Shown piece by piece: positions 1 to 8,770 of a DNA stretch of 64,000 nucleotides. Made by a program: the position numbers and the translations under genes. The stretch's first letter is position 1. Each line of letters opens with the position of its first letter. The notes under the pieces were generated by a model. That model saw nothing but the letters and a program-made list of their open reading frames with translations. It searched no databases and was not told the origin of the DNA. Source of the DNA: Acinetobacter calcoaceticus (GTDB lineage: Bacteria; Pseudomonadota; Gammaproteobacteria; Pseudomonadales; Moraxellaceae); assembly GCF_900520355.1 (NCBI RefSeq), contig NZ_LS999521.1, positions 2,232,001 through 2,296,000 on the forward strand, given 5' to 3'.

Positions 1-476
1 TAGCTCATTATGCGAGTTCAACAGGTATTGACCTAAGTAAATTTGCCGACAATGAAGCGATTCCTTACCAGAAAAGTAACAGCATTGTTTCCATTACCGA
101 AAAATTTAAAGAACAGCAAATCACTAAAAACGACTTAAAAGCTCAACATGTTTTGGGTGGTCGTTATCCACTCATTGTCGGTAGTGGCGAAGAAGTTGCA
201 GAATACTTAATTCATCTTTTAGATGAGACTGATATTGATGGCTTTAATTTGACGCGTACTGTTGCACCTGAGTCTCACCACGACTTTATTCGTTTAGTTA
301 TTCCTGAACTACAACAACGTGGCCGCTATAAAACTGCATATAAAACGGGTTCACTACGGAACAAAATCTTTAATCGGGGTGATCAACTGCCAAAACAACA
401 CCCTGCTCAAGCGTTCCGATGTAGTCCCTATAACAACAGCAAAAACTTAACAACAATTGAAGAAATAACTGCTTAA
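1..476 (+). CDS. NtaA/SnaA/DszA-family FMN-dependent monooxygenase, C-terminal part
   Basis: This is the 3' end of a gene that begins before the window; the reading frame is open from base 3 to the stop at 474-476, giving about 157 residues. The residues around GSGEEVAEYL, DIDGFNL and VIPELQQRGRY match the C-terminal end of luciferase-like FMN monooxygenases of the NtaA/SnaA/DszA group. The same blocks occur in the complete family member at 48958-50349 in this window. These enzymes oxidise sulfonates, sulfones or aminopolycarboxylates with FMNH2 supplied by a partner reductase. The next gene starts 14 bases downstream, so it is probably the upstream gene of an operon with the MetQ/MetN/MetI genes. 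The substrate is not known; an organosulfur compound is inferred from context. Confidence 0.85.
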   Translation, partial: AHYASSTGIDLSKFADNEAIPYQKSNSIVSITEKFKEQQITKNDLKAQHVLGGRYPLIVGSGEEVAEYLIHLLDETDIDGFNLTRTVAPESHHDFIRLVIPELQQRGRYKTAYKTGSLRNKIFNRGDQLPKQHPAQAFRCSPYNNSKNLTTIEEITA

Positions 477-490
477 ATTTGGAGATAGAC

Positions 491-1321
491 ATGGCTCAAA
501 CAGCCTCTAAAAAATGGCTAGGCATAGGCTTAGTCGTTGTAGTCCTTTTTGTTGCTTTATTCTTTTGGAATAAACACCGTCAAAGTGGCTCAAATGAACT
601 TGTAATTGGCATTAGCCCACCATTTGCTAAAACTTTACAAGCTGCTGCCGATGAGGCAAAGCAACAGGGTTTAAATGTAAAACTGGTTGAGTTTTCTGAC
701 TGGAATACACCAAACATTACCTTAAATCATGGGGATATTGATGCGAACTTTTTCCAGCATCAACCTTTCTTAGACAATGCAATTAAAGAAACAGGCTTTA
801 AATTAAAGGCATTTGCAGTCGGTGCAGCATCACATGTCGGACTTTATTCAAAGAAATATAAAAGCTTTGATGAATTGCCACAAAACGCACGTGTAGTCAT
901 TCCAAATGACCCAGTGAACCAAGGTCGTGCCCTACTACTCTTACAGCAAGCTAAATTAATTACGCTTAAAGATTCAAACAATCACTTATCTGCACTCAAA
1001 GATGTTGTTTCAAACCCTAAAAATTTGCAATTCGTAGAGGTTGAAGGACCACAAACTGCACGTGCAATTGATGATGCTGACTTGGCTTTTGGCTATCCAC
1101 ATTACTTACGTTTAGCAAAAACAGCTGACCCTGAAAGTGCACTTTTACTTGATGACAATACGAATAAACGTTATGCCATTTTGTTTGTAGTGCGTGATAA
1201 CTATCAGGACAAGGGAGATAAGTTGAAGAAATTTGTTGATATTTATCAGAATTCACCAAAAGTTAAAGCCGTCTTAGATGCTGAGATTGGGCCAACACTC
1301 TGGTTCCCTGGCTGGAAGTAA
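491..1321 (+). CDS. MetQ/NlpA-family ABC transporter substrate-binding protein (first copy)
   Basis: This 276-aa protein resembles the MetQ/NlpA (lipoprotein 9) family that delivers methionine or related compounds to MetNI. ISPPFAKTL, DIDANFFQH, AVGAASHVGLYSKKY and EVEGPQTARA are typical family blocks. An in-frame TTG lies at 479, but the ATG at 491 is preceded by GGAGA at 481-485 with good spacing and is preferred. The N-terminus has a hydrophobic segment at about residues 10-26 followed by WNKHRQ. There is no lipobox cysteine, so it is probably anchored by an uncleaved signal rather than being a lipoprotein as MetQ normally is. It is followed by a paralogue and by metN and metI. Ligand specificity cannot be read from sequence; the adjacent monooxygenase suggests an organosulfur ligand. 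Confidence 0.88.
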   Translation: MAQTASKKWLGIGLVVVVLFVALFFWNKHRQSGSNELVIGISPPFAKTLQAAADEAKQQGLNVKLVEFSDWNTPNITLNHGDIDANFFQHQPFLDNAIKETGFKLKAFAVGAASHVGLYSKKYKSFDELPQNARVVIPNDPVNQGRALLLLQQAKLITLKDSNNHLSALKDVVSNPKNLQFVEVEGPQTARAIDDADLAFGYPHYLRLAKTADPESALLLDDNTNKRYAILFVVRDNYQDKGDKLKKFVDIYQNSPKVKAVLDAEIGPTLWFPGWK

Positions 1322-1334
1322 TAACGGAAAAATT

Positions 1335-2168
1335 ATGGCTATTCAGTTCAAACAGCATAAGCCTTGGTTACTTGGAATTACGATTTTAATCGTGATTCTG
1401 GGTCTCGTCGGTTATCGCTATATTAAAAATAAGCAAGCTGATGATGTCTTAACAATTGGCATTAGCCCGCCTTATGCTGAGCTATTACAAAGCGTTGCCA
1501 ATGAAGTAGAAAAGCAAGGTGTTCATGTCAAACTCGTTGAGTTTTCTGACTGGCGAGCACCAAATGTTGCCGTACAAAACGGCGATATTGACGCAAACTT
1601 TTTCCAGCAGAGCGTATTTTTAGGCAATGCTGTTAAAGAAACAGGTTATGACTTACATGCTTTTGCTGTCGGTACTGGAAGTCATGTGGGTTTATATTCA
1701 AAAAAATATAAATCGCTTGAAGACTTACCTGCAAAAGCACGCGTTGCTATTCCAAACGATCCAGTCAATTTAGCTCGCGCTTTAATTCTGTTGCATCGCG
1801 CCAGCTTAATTCAGCTAAAGGACAGCAACAATGAACTTTCAACGATCCAAGACATTATTGCTAATCCTAAACAGTTGAGTTTTATTGAAGTTGAAGGTCC
1901 CCAAACAGCACATGCATATAACGATGTCGATTTAATTTTCGGCTTCCCTCACTACTTAAAAATGGCAAAGGTAACCGACCCGCATAGTGCATTATTTTTA
2001 GATCCAATCGATAAAAAATATGCAATTTTGTTTGTCACCCGTCGCGATTACCAAGATAAAAACCAAAAACTTGCAACCTTTGTTAAAGCTTTCCAGAACT
2101 CAAAACAAGCACAGAATATTCTGGATAAAGACTTTGGCCAAGGTATGTGGTTTCAAGGCTGGAAATAA
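1335..2168 (+). CDS. MetQ/NlpA-family ABC transporter substrate-binding protein (second, tandem copy)
   Basis: This 277-aa paralogue of the preceding gene shares its core blocks (ISPPYAELL, VKLVEFSDW, DIDANFFQQ, SHVGLYSKKYKS, EVEGPQTA). The two clearly arose by tandem duplication and have diverged moderately. The ATG at 1335, 13 bases after the previous stop, gives the family-like N-terminus; the frame is open further upstream, but that stretch overlaps the previous gene. Again there is one hydrophobic N-terminal segment (about residues 11-26) ending in YRYIKNK and no lipobox cysteine. Two binding proteins ahead of one metN/metI pair suggest that two ligands, or two affinities, share one transporter core. 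Confidence 0.88.
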   Translation: MAIQFKQHKPWLLGITILIVILGLVGYRYIKNKQADDVLTIGISPPYAELLQSVANEVEKQGVHVKLVEFSDWRAPNVAVQNGDIDANFFQQSVFLGNAVKETGYDLHAFAVGTGSHVGLYSKKYKSLEDLPAKARVAIPNDPVNLARALILLHRASLIQLKDSNNELSTIQDIIANPKQLSFIEVEGPQTAHAYNDVDLIFGFPHYLKMAKVTDPHSALFLDPIDKKYAILFVTRRDYQDKNQKLATFVKAFQNSKQAQNILDKDFGQGMWFQGWK

Positions 2169-2179
2169 GGAGAATGACG

Positions 2180-3250
2180 ATGGTGAGTTTTGGATCACAA
2201 GTTGATTTTTCTCTACCCCATATTAAAATTCGTGGTTTAAATAAGTTTTACCAATCGCAAGGTCAAAAACTGCATGCTTTAAAAGAGATTAACCTTGATG
2301 TTCCTCAAGGTAAAATCCTAGGCATTATTGGGAAAAGTGGCGCAGGAAAATCGTCTTTGCTCCGCACCTTAAATGGCTTAGAGCAAGTGAATACTGGCAG
2401 TATTCATATTCATCAACAAAACATTGCTGAATTGAGTCATGCCGAGCTCATTCAAACCCGTCAACGAATTGGAATGATTTTTCAGCATTTCAATTTGATG
2501 TCTGCAAAAACAGTTTGGGAAAATGTGGCATTGCCCTTAAAAGTTTCCAATTACAACAAAGCAGATATCGACCAACGTGTAAATGAAGTTTTGGCGTTAG
2601 TTGGACTGTCTGATAAGTCTGGCTATTATCCGTCACAACTTTCTGGTGGGCAAAAGCAACGTGTTGGTATTGCACGTGCACTGGTTCACCACCCTGAAAT
2701 TTTACTGTGTGATGAAGCCACCTCAGCACTTGACCCAGAAAGTACCGCCACTATTTTGGCTTTACTTAAAAAGATTAATCAGGAATTGGGCTTAACGATT
2801 GTACTAATTACTCATGAAATGCAGGTCATTCGAGAAATTTGTGATCAAGTCGTGGTCATTGATCAAGGGGAAATTGTTGAGGCTGGACAGGTTTGGTCCG
2901 TGTTTTCACGACCAGAGCAACCCATTACTCAAGAGCTACTTAATCTTGAACAAATCACGCTACCTTTTAAAATCAGTCCTCTACCCGATGAAAATTCAAC
3001 CCATATTATTGTAAAACTTAAATATGAGGCTGAAGCACATCAAGTTCCAGATATTCAAGAATTACTTTCTAGATTTAAGGCACCCGTCAATTTATATCAA
3101 AGTCAGGTCGACACGATTCAAGGCCATATTATTGGCTCACTTTTAGTCGGTATCCCTAACGTGGAAATTGATATTTCATCTATACAACAAGATGCATTAA
3201 CAGCAATTGCACAATTTGAGGTACTTGGCTATGCCCGACCAGCTCATTGA
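2180..3250 (+). CDS. metN: Methionine-type ABC transporter ATP-binding protein MetN
   Basis: This 356-aa ATPase energises the D-/L-methionine-type importer. The Walker A motif GKSGAGKSS lies at about residues 51-59, the signature LSGGQKQR at about 155-162 and the Walker B ILLCDEATSALD at about 175-186. The last ~90 residues form a NIL domain, the ACT-like regulatory domain found in MetN, where bound methionine inhibits transport. The ATG at 2180 is chosen because AAGGAG at 2167-2172 lies 7 bases upstream; the ATG at 2174 is too close. The gene starts 11 bases after the second binding protein and overlaps metI by 20 bases. Methionine specificity is uncertain because of the monooxygenase in the same operon. 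Confidence 0.9.
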   Translation: MVSFGSQVDFSLPHIKIRGLNKFYQSQGQKLHALKEINLDVPQGKILGIIGKSGAGKSSLLRTLNGLEQVNTGSIHIHQQNIAELSHAELIQTRQRIGMIFQHFNLMSAKTVWENVALPLKVSNYNKADIDQRVNEVLALVGLSDKSGYYPSQLSGGQKQRVGIARALVHHPEILLCDEATSALDPESTATILALLKKINQELGLTIVLITHEMQVIREICDQVVVIDQGEIVEAGQVWSVFSRPEQPITQELLNLEQITLPFKISPLPDENSTHIIVKLKYEAEAHQVPDIQELLSRFKAPVNLYQSQVDTIQGHIIGSLLVGIPNVEIDISSIQQDALTAIAQFEVLGYARPAH

Positions 3251-3890
3251 TCTATTAATTACTGGAACTGTAGATACCTTACTAATGGTGGGTGCATCTG
3301 CTCTGATTGCATTTTTAATTGGCTTACCTATTGCTGTTGTTTTAGTGAGTACTTCTGAGCATGGCATTCACCCATCACAAAAGATTAATCAGGCATTGGG
3401 TTGGGTCATCAACATTACCCGCTCTGTACCTTTTCTTATTTTAATGGTGGCCCTTATTCCATTGACTCGCTGGATTGTGGGTACCAGTTATGGCGTTTGG
3501 GCAGCCGTTGTTCCACTGACGATTGCGGCAATTCCCTTCTTTGCCCGTATTGCAGAAGTCAGCTTACGTGAGGTCGATCAAGGCTTAATTGAAGCGGCAC
3601 AAGCAATGGGGTGTAACCGCAAACAAATTATTTGGCATGTGCTCTTACCAGAAGCTCTACCAGGTATTGTGGCAGGCTTTACTGTGACTATTGTGACCAT
3701 GATTAACTCCTCTGCCATTGCTGGTGCTATTGGTGCTGGTGGCTTAGGAGATATAGCTTATCGTTATGGCTATCAACGTTTTGATATGCAAATTATGTTA
3801 GCAGTGATTTTTGTACTAATTGTTTTGGTGATGTTAATACAAGCGACAGGCGATGCATTAGCTCAGCAACTTGATAAACGTAAAGTTTAA
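3231..3890 (+). CDS. metI: Methionine-type ABC transporter permease MetI
   Basis: This 219-aa inner-membrane permease belongs to the MetI family. It shows about five hydrophobic segments and the cytoplasmic EAA loop (EAAQAMGCNRKQIIWHVLLPEALPG split by its conserved Gly) that contacts MetN. The length fits E. coli MetI (217 aa). The ATG at 3231 lies inside the end of metN (20-base overlap), which suggests translational coupling; the longer ORF start at 3207 would add residues absent from the family. It is the last gene of the unit and a perfect 9-bp hairpin follows at 3911-3931. Confidence 0.9.
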   Translation: MPDQLIDLLITGTVDTLLMVGASALIAFLIGLPIAVVLVSTSEHGIHPSQKINQALGWVINITRSVPFLILMVALIPLTRWIVGTSYGVWAAVVPLTIAAIPFFARIAEVSLREVDQGLIEAAQAMGCNRKQIIWHVLLPEALPGIVAGFTVTIVTMINSSAIAGAIGAGGLGDIAYRYGYQRFDMQIMLAVIFVLIVLVMLIQATGDALAQQLDKRKV

Positions 3891-3910
3891 ACTCAACAGA
3901 ACCCTGCTCT

Positions 3911-3935
3911 AGCCATGACTTTGTCATGGCTTTCA
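3911..3935 (+). terminator. Hairpin terminator after metI
   Basis: A perfect 9-bp inverted repeat, AGCCATGAC at 3911-3919 and GTCATGGCT at 3923-3931, encloses a 3-base loop. It is followed only by TTCAT rather than a long T-run, so it may be a weak or factor-assisted terminator between the metNI operon and ychF. Confidence 0.55.
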
Positions 3936-3983
3936 TGTAAAATCAGCGACAATTTTTAATTTACACATTTGTGAGTGGCTTTC

Positions 3984-5075
3984 ATGGGTTTTAATTGCGG
4001 TATTGTTGGTCTGCCAAACGTAGGTAAATCTACCCTTTTCAATGCATTAACGAAAGCAGCAATTGCAGCGGAAAACTTCCCTTTCTGTACCATTGAACCG
4101 AACACAGGTATTGTTCCTGTACCAGATCCACGTCTAGACAAACTTGCTGCGATTGTTAAACCGCAACGTATTTTGCCAACTACAATGGAATTTGTAGATA
4201 TTGCAGGTCTTGTTGCTGGTGCATCAAAAGGTGAAGGCTTGGGTAACCAATTCCTTGCTAACATCCGTGAAACTGATGCAATTGCTCATGTTGTACGTTG
4301 TTTCGAAGATGAGAATGTTATCCACGTAAATGGCAAAATTGATCCGTTAGATGACATCGCAACCATCAATACTGAACTTGCACTTGCAGACCTTGAAACT
4401 GTTGCTAAAGCAATTTTACGTTTAACTAAAGTCGCTAAAGGCGGTGACAAAGAAGCTGTTGCAACTAAAGCAGTTTTAGAAAAAATCCAACCATTACTAG
4501 ACGAAGGTAAACCAGCTCGTGCGGCTGATTTGTCTGATGACGAACGTAAATTAGTTCGTGGTTTTGGTTTAATGACTTTAAAACCAACAATGTATATTGC
4601 AAACGTTGCTGAAGACGGTTTTGAAAATAATCCGCATTTAGATGCAGTAAAAAAACTTGCTGCTGAAGAAAATGCAATTGTTGTTCCTCTTTGCAACCAG
4701 ATCGAAGCAGAAATTTCATTATTAGAAGATGAAGACCGTGCTGAGTTCCTTGAAGCAATGGGCATGGAAGAACCTGGTTTAAATGTGGTTATCCGTGCAG
4801 GTTATGCGCTTTTAGGTTTACAGACTTATTTCACTGCTGGTGTACAAGAAGTACGTGCATGGACTGTAAAAGTTGGTGCAACCGCTCCTCAAGCAGCTGG
4901 TGTGATTCATACTGACTTCGAAAAAGGCTTTATCCGTGCTGAAGTTGTTGCATATGATGACTTTGTACAATTCAACGGTGAAAATGGCGCTAAAGAAGCT
5001 GGTAAATGGCGTTTAGAAGGTAAAACTTACATCGTTCAAGATGGCGATGTAATGCACTTCCGTTTTAACGTTTAA
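3984..5075 (+). CDS. ychF: Redox-regulated P-loop ATPase YchF (OLA1 family)
   Basis: This 363-aa protein, the same length as E. coli YchF, is a conserved ribosome-associated P-loop ATPase of the Obg-related family. The G1 motif GLPNVGKST is at about residues 8-16, [16 protein letters not shown] is the switch region, and the C-terminal TGS domain ends in [11 protein letters not shown]. The ATG at 3984 ([12 protein letters not shown]) matches the family start; an upstream in-frame GTG at 3975 is rejected. It sits alone, followed by a strong terminator. It binds ATP in preference to GTP and has been linked to oxidative-stress control in other bacteria. Confidence 0.96.
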   Translation: MGFNCGIVGLPNVGKSTLFNALTKAAIAAENFPFCTIEPNTGIVPVPDPRLDKLAAIVKPQRILPTTMEFVDIAGLVAGASKGEGLGNQFLANIRETDAIAHVVRCFEDENVIHVNGKIDPLDDIATINTELALADLETVAKAILRLTKVAKGGDKEAVATKAVLEKIQPLLDEGKPARAADLSDDERKLVRGFGLMTLKPTMYIANVAEDGFENNPHLDAVKKLAAEENAIVVPLCNQIEAEISLLEDEDRAEFLEAMGMEEPGLNVVIRAGYALLGLQTYFTAGVQEVRAWTVKVGATAPQAAGVIHTDFEKGFIRAEVVAYDDFVQFNGENGAKEAGKWRLEGKTYIVQDGDVMHFRFNV

Positions 5076-5086
5076 GTTAAAGCTTA

Positions 5087-5118
5087 AAAAAAAGCCCCAT
5101 AATATTGGGGCTTTTTTT
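5087..5118. terminator. Bidirectional intrinsic terminator between ychF and the Mpo1-like gene
   Basis: GC-rich stem GCCCC/GGGGC flanked by A and T runs (5087-5098 and 5107-5118) with loop ATAATATT. The A-run on one side and T-run on the other let it serve both convergent genes. Confidence 0.85.
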
Positions 5119-5136
5119 ATATCTATAAGGAATGAT

Positions 5137-5649
5137 TCAATCCATCATCTCTCGTTTACTACGTGCTTCTTTCAAAATTCGCTCATGCAATGGCTTTCTA
5201 AAACCCAGCATAAATATAAATTCTGCCAACACAAATAACGGCCCTATCGCAAGTCCAATTACATCATCCACAAAAGCTGGTTTTTTCTTTTCGAAATAAT
5301 GTCCAACAAACTGAAAGACCCACCCTACCACAAAGAAACCAACGCTTGCTGCTAACCATTCTCCCCAAGATAATTGGGCAATCTGGCTCGCCAGTGGATA
5401 CACAGCGGCTAAAAGAACCAGCATAAGCAAACCAAATATTTTATCTAAAATAAAATAATAAATTGAACTCGCTGCAATCAACACAATAGCTAAAGTCATT
5501 TTAAAACTACCAATATCGATTCCTGCTCTTGCTGTTAAACATAAAATTGAAAACACGATGAGTGGAATACCAATAAAATGCGTCAAAATATTTTTATGAT
5601 TTAAATGATAAGCCGCATATTTGCTAAGCTGTTGCTCCAGATTCGACAT
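5137..5649 (-). CDS. Mpo1-like (DUF962/YGL010w family) membrane protein
   Basis: This 170-aa protein starts MSNLEQQLSKYAAYHLNHKN and has HFIGIPLIVFS, the N-terminal signature of the DUF962/Mpo1 family. Yeast Mpo1 is an ER iron-dependent dioxygenase in fatty-acid alpha-oxidation, and bacterial members may act on 2-hydroxy fatty acids. Four or so hydrophobic segments and conserved histidines (H16, H19, H25 near the N-terminus, and a QFVGHYFEKKKPA block) fit the family. It is a single-gene unit convergent with ychF and divergent from a Crp/Fnr regulator. The enzymatic role in bacteria is inferred from the family. Confidence 0.8.
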   Translation of the reverse strand: MSNLEQQLSKYAAYHLNHKNILTHFIGIPLIVFSILCLTARAGIDIGSFKMTLAIVLIAASSIYYFILDKIFGLLMLVLLAAVYPLASQIAQLSWGEWLAASVGFFVVGWVFQFVGHYFEKKKPAFVDDVIGLAIGPLFVLAEFIFMLGFRKPLHERILKEARSKREMMD

Positions 5650-5741
5650 GAGTTATTCCCTATTCATCAACATATAGTCATACTGTACAAATAAGGAAAA
5701 CTTAAAGTTGTCAGCTATTTGACAAAGTAATGATTTTTTTC

Positions 5742-6449
5742 ATGGATGGCCGAATATTGGACCTTATTTATATTAATCGATTGAAAGAAAACACATGGTT
5801 CAGTGCCCTTCCAGAAGCATTCCAAAACTTTATTCTAGAGCATGGCAAGCAAATAATCTTTGAAAAAAACAGCTATGTTTTTCGTGCCCAAGATGTGTTC
5901 GATGGCATTTATACTGTACTCGAAGGCTCAATCAGTTTAGGTTATGTCGATGTAAATGGGAATGAAGCACTCGCTGCAATTGCAGAACCTATTATGTGGT
6001 TTGGTGAAATATCCCTCATTGACCATGAACCGCGCTCACACGATGCAATTGCTTTGAAAAAAAGTACGGTTCTGCATATTCCTGCGAAGCCCTTAAATGA
6101 GCTACTCAAAGAAAATCCTTATTACTGGTACTATTTTGCGCGTTTAACCAGCCAAAAACTTAGATACGTTTTTTTAGAACAGATTGCTATCCAAACACGC
6201 AGTATTTCTCAAAGACTTGCTCAGCGTCTTCTATTTATTTTAGAGGGTTATGGCAATCATATTCTCATTCAAGATCATCATATTCATATTTCTCAAGAAC
6301 AATTGGCAAATATGCTGACCACATCTAGACAGACAATCAATCATGAACTGAGCCTGCTTGAAAAACAAAAAATCATCAAAATTGCTTTTAGAAAAATTGA
6401 GATTTTAGATATTGAGCAATTGAAAGTAATTGCTCAAGCCCATGCGTAA
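5742..6449 (+). CDS. Crp/Fnr-family transcriptional regulator
   Basis: This 235-aa regulator has an N-terminal cyclic-nucleotide-binding fold (about residues 20-135; IYTVLEGSISLGYVDVNG, WFGEISLID) and a C-terminal Crp-type winged helix (about 150-230; HISQEQLANMLTTSRQTINHEL recognition segment, read in two parts). No cluster of N-terminal cysteines is present, so it is not an oxygen-sensing FNR type. The cAMP-contact residues of E. coli Crp are not clearly conserved and the effector is unknown. The ATG at 5742 is preferred over 5730 because the added residues are not family-like. It is divergent from the Mpo1-like gene and followed by a small secreted protein gene. Confidence 0.88.
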   Translation: MDGRILDLIYINRLKENTWFSALPEAFQNFILEHGKQIIFEKNSYVFRAQDVFDGIYTVLEGSISLGYVDVNGNEALAAIAEPIMWFGEISLIDHEPRSHDAIALKKSTVLHIPAKPLNELLKENPYYWYYFARLTSQKLRYVFLEQIAIQTRSISQRLAQRLLFILEGYGNHILIQDHHIHISQEQLANMLTTSRQTINHELSLLEKQKIIKIAFRKIEILDIEQLKVIAQAHA

Positions 6450-6620
6450 TTTTTGTAAAGGCGACTATATAACAAAAACTTAAAACTAAATTAAAAAAAT
6501 AGATAACACTGCAAAACAACACATTGTTCAAACTCTATTTCACAAAATAAATGTTTTAAAGCAGATATTTTCATCTTACACTCAAGCTGAGCAATAATAC
6601 TCAACAAGGCACTGATTAAC

Positions 6621-6917
6621 ATGAAAAAATTATCAAAAATTCTTACAGCCGGCGTATTGGCTATGTTAAGTGTTTCGGCATTTGCATGTCCAAAAGGAAC
6701 TCAATTACAAGGTGGTACAGGACCAAATCATAAAGGCGGAAAATGTGTGGCTGCACACGGCAAAGCAACTGCTAAAAAAGAAGTAGTAAAAGCAAAACAA
6801 GATGTTAAAAAAGATATGACTGAACAAAAGCATGAAGCCATGACGAAATCTATGCATGCTCAGCATGATGCAAATCAAATGAAACATGACGCGATGAAAC
6901 CAGCAACAAAACCTTAA
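6621..6917 (+). CDS. Small secreted Lys/His/Met-rich protein of unknown function
   Basis: This 98-aa protein has a clear signal peptide (MKKLSKILTAGVLAMLSVSAFA, split after 20 residues by the cleavage area SAFA|CP). The mature part begins with a two-cysteine block CPKGT...GGKC that could form a disulfide. It then becomes a charged, low-complexity tail rich in Lys, His and Met (HEAMTKSMHAQHDANQMKHD). Met/His spacing of this kind is seen in periplasmic metal-binding proteins, but no family is recognised. A strong terminator follows. The start ATG at 6621 is supported by the signal peptide. Function is unknown. Confidence 0.75.
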   Translation: MKKLSKILTAGVLAMLSVSAFACPKGTQLQGGTGPNHKGGKCVAAHGKATAKKEVVKAKQDVKKDMTEQKHEAMTKSMHAQHDANQMKHDAMKPATKP

Positions 6918-6946
6918 TTAACATTCACTCATTATCATTTAAAAGT

Positions 6947-6977
6947 AAAAAAGCGAGATTGATCATCTCGCTTTTTA
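6947..6977. terminator. Bidirectional intrinsic terminator
   Basis: Stem AAAAAGCGAGAT at 6948-6959 pairs with ATCTCGCTTTTT at 6965-6976, followed by T/A-rich sequence. It lies between the small secreted protein and the convergent lipoprotein gene and can serve both. Confidence 0.88.
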
Positions 6978-6990
6978 TATTTACAAGTTT

Positions 6991-7482
6991 TTATTTTGGA
7001 GAGGTATTGCCAAGATTAGGGTTATCAATTGCATCCTTACACTGGGCTTTATCACGCTCATAATCAGCTTGCTTCTGAGCAACTGAATTATTATTTTCTA
7101 ATGTTTCACGCGCCCATACATCTAAACTGGTTAATGCTTTACGGCAAAGCGCATATTTCCCTTCCGTAACCGAGTCAGTCATTTTCACATTAATACGCCA
7201 GTCCGTACTTAATTGACGTAGAGGTTTACGAACGTTGTCATTAATTTGACTGAGCTGCTTTTCATAAACCAAATGCTCAACCGTATTAATTAGCGTCCAT
7301 GCTTTTTGAGCATAAACAGTTGCATCATTAGTTAGTTTCGGTGCTGGCTTAATTTCTACTTTTTTTTCTGCATCTTGATGACCATTGTCACAGCCCTGCA
7401 ATGTAAAAATACCTGCACTCAACATGGCGATATAAACTAAACGAATCTTAGCGTTGAACATAGCAAACTGCCGATTAAACAT
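6991..7482 (-). CDS. Putative lipoprotein of unknown function
   Basis: This protein has 163 aa from the ATG at 7482, or 156 aa from the ATG at 7461; neither start has a clear ribosome site. The hydrophobic N-terminus runs into the lipobox LQGC (cysteine at about residue 31 of the long form), predicting a lipidated periplasmic or outer-membrane-facing protein. The mature region is helical and polar with three more cysteines (ALCRKAL, AQCKDAI) and no recognised domain. It is a single gene convergent with the small secreted protein. Function is unknown. Confidence 0.75.
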   Translation of the reverse strand: MFNRQFAMFNAKIRLVYIAMLSAGIFTLQGCDNGHQDAEKKVEIKPAPKLTNDATVYAQKAWTLINTVEHLVYEKQLSQINDNVRKPLRQLSTDWRINVKMTDSVTEGKYALCRKALTSLDVWARETLENNNSVAQKQADYERDKAQCKDAIDNPNLGNTSPK

Positions 7483-7564
7483 TTCGGCACTATGCTATTA
7501 AATTCGGCTACAATACTCAATCTTTCAAGTATTTTTATCATTTGGTTTATTGCCAAGGTGTATC

Positions 7565-8305
7565 GTGTCCAAACAACAATTGATGGCTGATCAAACGGCA
7601 ACTTTTTGGCAAGGCGCTAAAGATAGTCAAGCTATCGTACTTACCTATTTGCCCGTTTCTTTTGCCTTCGGTGTTTCTGCATCTCAGTTTGGTTTTACAC
7701 CATGGGAAGCTTTTTTCCTATCTTGTTCAATGTATGCCGGAGCCAGCCAGTTCTTGGTTGTAGCCCTTTTAGCCAGCGGTTCATCGATTTGGTTAACTGC
7801 ATTAACAGTCATTGCACTTGATATTCGTCATGTGCTTTATGGGCCAGCGCTATATAACCTTATTCCGAACAAATTAAATCTTAAAAAAACGGCGGTTTGG
7901 GCTTGGGGCTTAACCGATGAAGTTTTTGCGAGTGGGATGATCCAACTTTCGCAACGTCGTCAACAATGGTCCGAGTCTTGGATGTTAGGTCTAAGCCTAT
8001 TTAGCTGGATAGCTTGGGCAAGCGGCTCTTTACTAGGCGGATTATTTGCAGATCAGGTCACTCATCTGCCAAAATTTTTACAAGCAGCATTAGACTTCTT
8101 ACTTCCAGCTTTATTTTTGAGTTTTTTATTAGCTGCGTTTGAACGCAAACATAGCCTTGTAGTCGCTGTATCTTTAGTCGTTTCAGCTTTAGCCTGCTAT
8201 TGGATTAACTTATCTGCGGCTATTTTTATTGGTATTCTTTCAGGCATTTTAGCAGGCTTGTTTAAACATTATGTATTAAGACAGCAAGAAGAGGTCGAAG
8301 TTTAA
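7565..8305 (+). CDS. azlC: AzlC-family branched-chain amino acid exporter, large subunit
   Basis: This 246-aa membrane protein belongs to the AzlC family, which with the small AzlD protein exports branched-chain amino acids or analogues such as 4-azaleucine. The N-terminal family block LPVSFAFGVSASQFGFTPWEA (split after 20 residues) and MYAGASQFLVVALL are typical, followed by several hydrophobic segments. The GTG at 7565 is chosen because AAGG at 7555-7558 precedes it; TTG 7550 and ATG 7583 are alternatives. azlD starts one base after its stop, so the two form an operon. Confidence 0.9.
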   Translation: MSKQQLMADQTATFWQGAKDSQAIVLTYLPVSFAFGVSASQFGFTPWEAFFLSCSMYAGASQFLVVALLASGSSIWLTALTVIALDIRHVLYGPALYNLIPNKLNLKKTAVWAWGLTDEVFASGMIQLSQRRQQWSESWMLGLSLFSWIAWASGSLLGGLFADQVTHLPKFLQAALDFLLPALFLSFLLAAFERKHSLVVAVSLVVSALACYWINLSAAIFIGILSGILAGLFKHYVLRQQEEVEV

Positions 8306-8306
8306 A

Positions 8307-8648
8307 ATGAACTTAGAGATTATTCTGGTAGGTATAATTGTCGGTATTGCTAATTTCACCTCACGTTTTGGACCATTCTTTGTTATACAAAAGCTACAAG
8401 GTACACAGCAAAGACGCGGTTCAGTCTGGTTAAAAATTGCTTTGGGTTGTATTGGTATATCTGCAATTAGCGCCATGCTTGTGGTAGCAACACTTCCACC
8501 GCTGCTTGAAAATCCAGATAAAAGTTTAGCAATGCTTATCGGCTTTTTGGTTTTAGCAGGTCTTTATTTTAAATTTAAAAAAATTGTTCCCGCAACATTA
8601 ACCGCCGCAATTGTGTATGGCCTGATCTATACTTACTTACCTTTATAA
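8307..8648 (+). CDS. azlD: AzlD-family branched-chain amino acid exporter, small subunit
   Basis: This 113-aa protein with three to four hydrophobic segments has the typical AzlD length and order. The block FTSRFGPFFVIQKL near residues 17-30 corresponds to the family RxxP-type N-terminal motif. Its start follows the azlC stop by one base, so translation is probably coupled and the products act together as a two-component exporter in the inner membrane. Confidence 0.88.
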   Translation: MNLEIILVGIIVGIANFTSRFGPFFVIQKLQGTQQRRGSVWLKIALGCIGISAISAMLVVATLPPLLENPDKSLAMLIGFLVLAGLYFKFKKIVPATLTAAIVYGLIYTYLPL

Positions 8649-8770
8649 ATAGATAAACCTGTCTTCCTTATATAAAATAACTCACAGCCAGAGGGGTTGA
8701 GACTTCTGGTGTAAAAACTAATTTTTGAATTGATTAAAAAGATAACTTCATCTACTTAATAGAGATAAAA

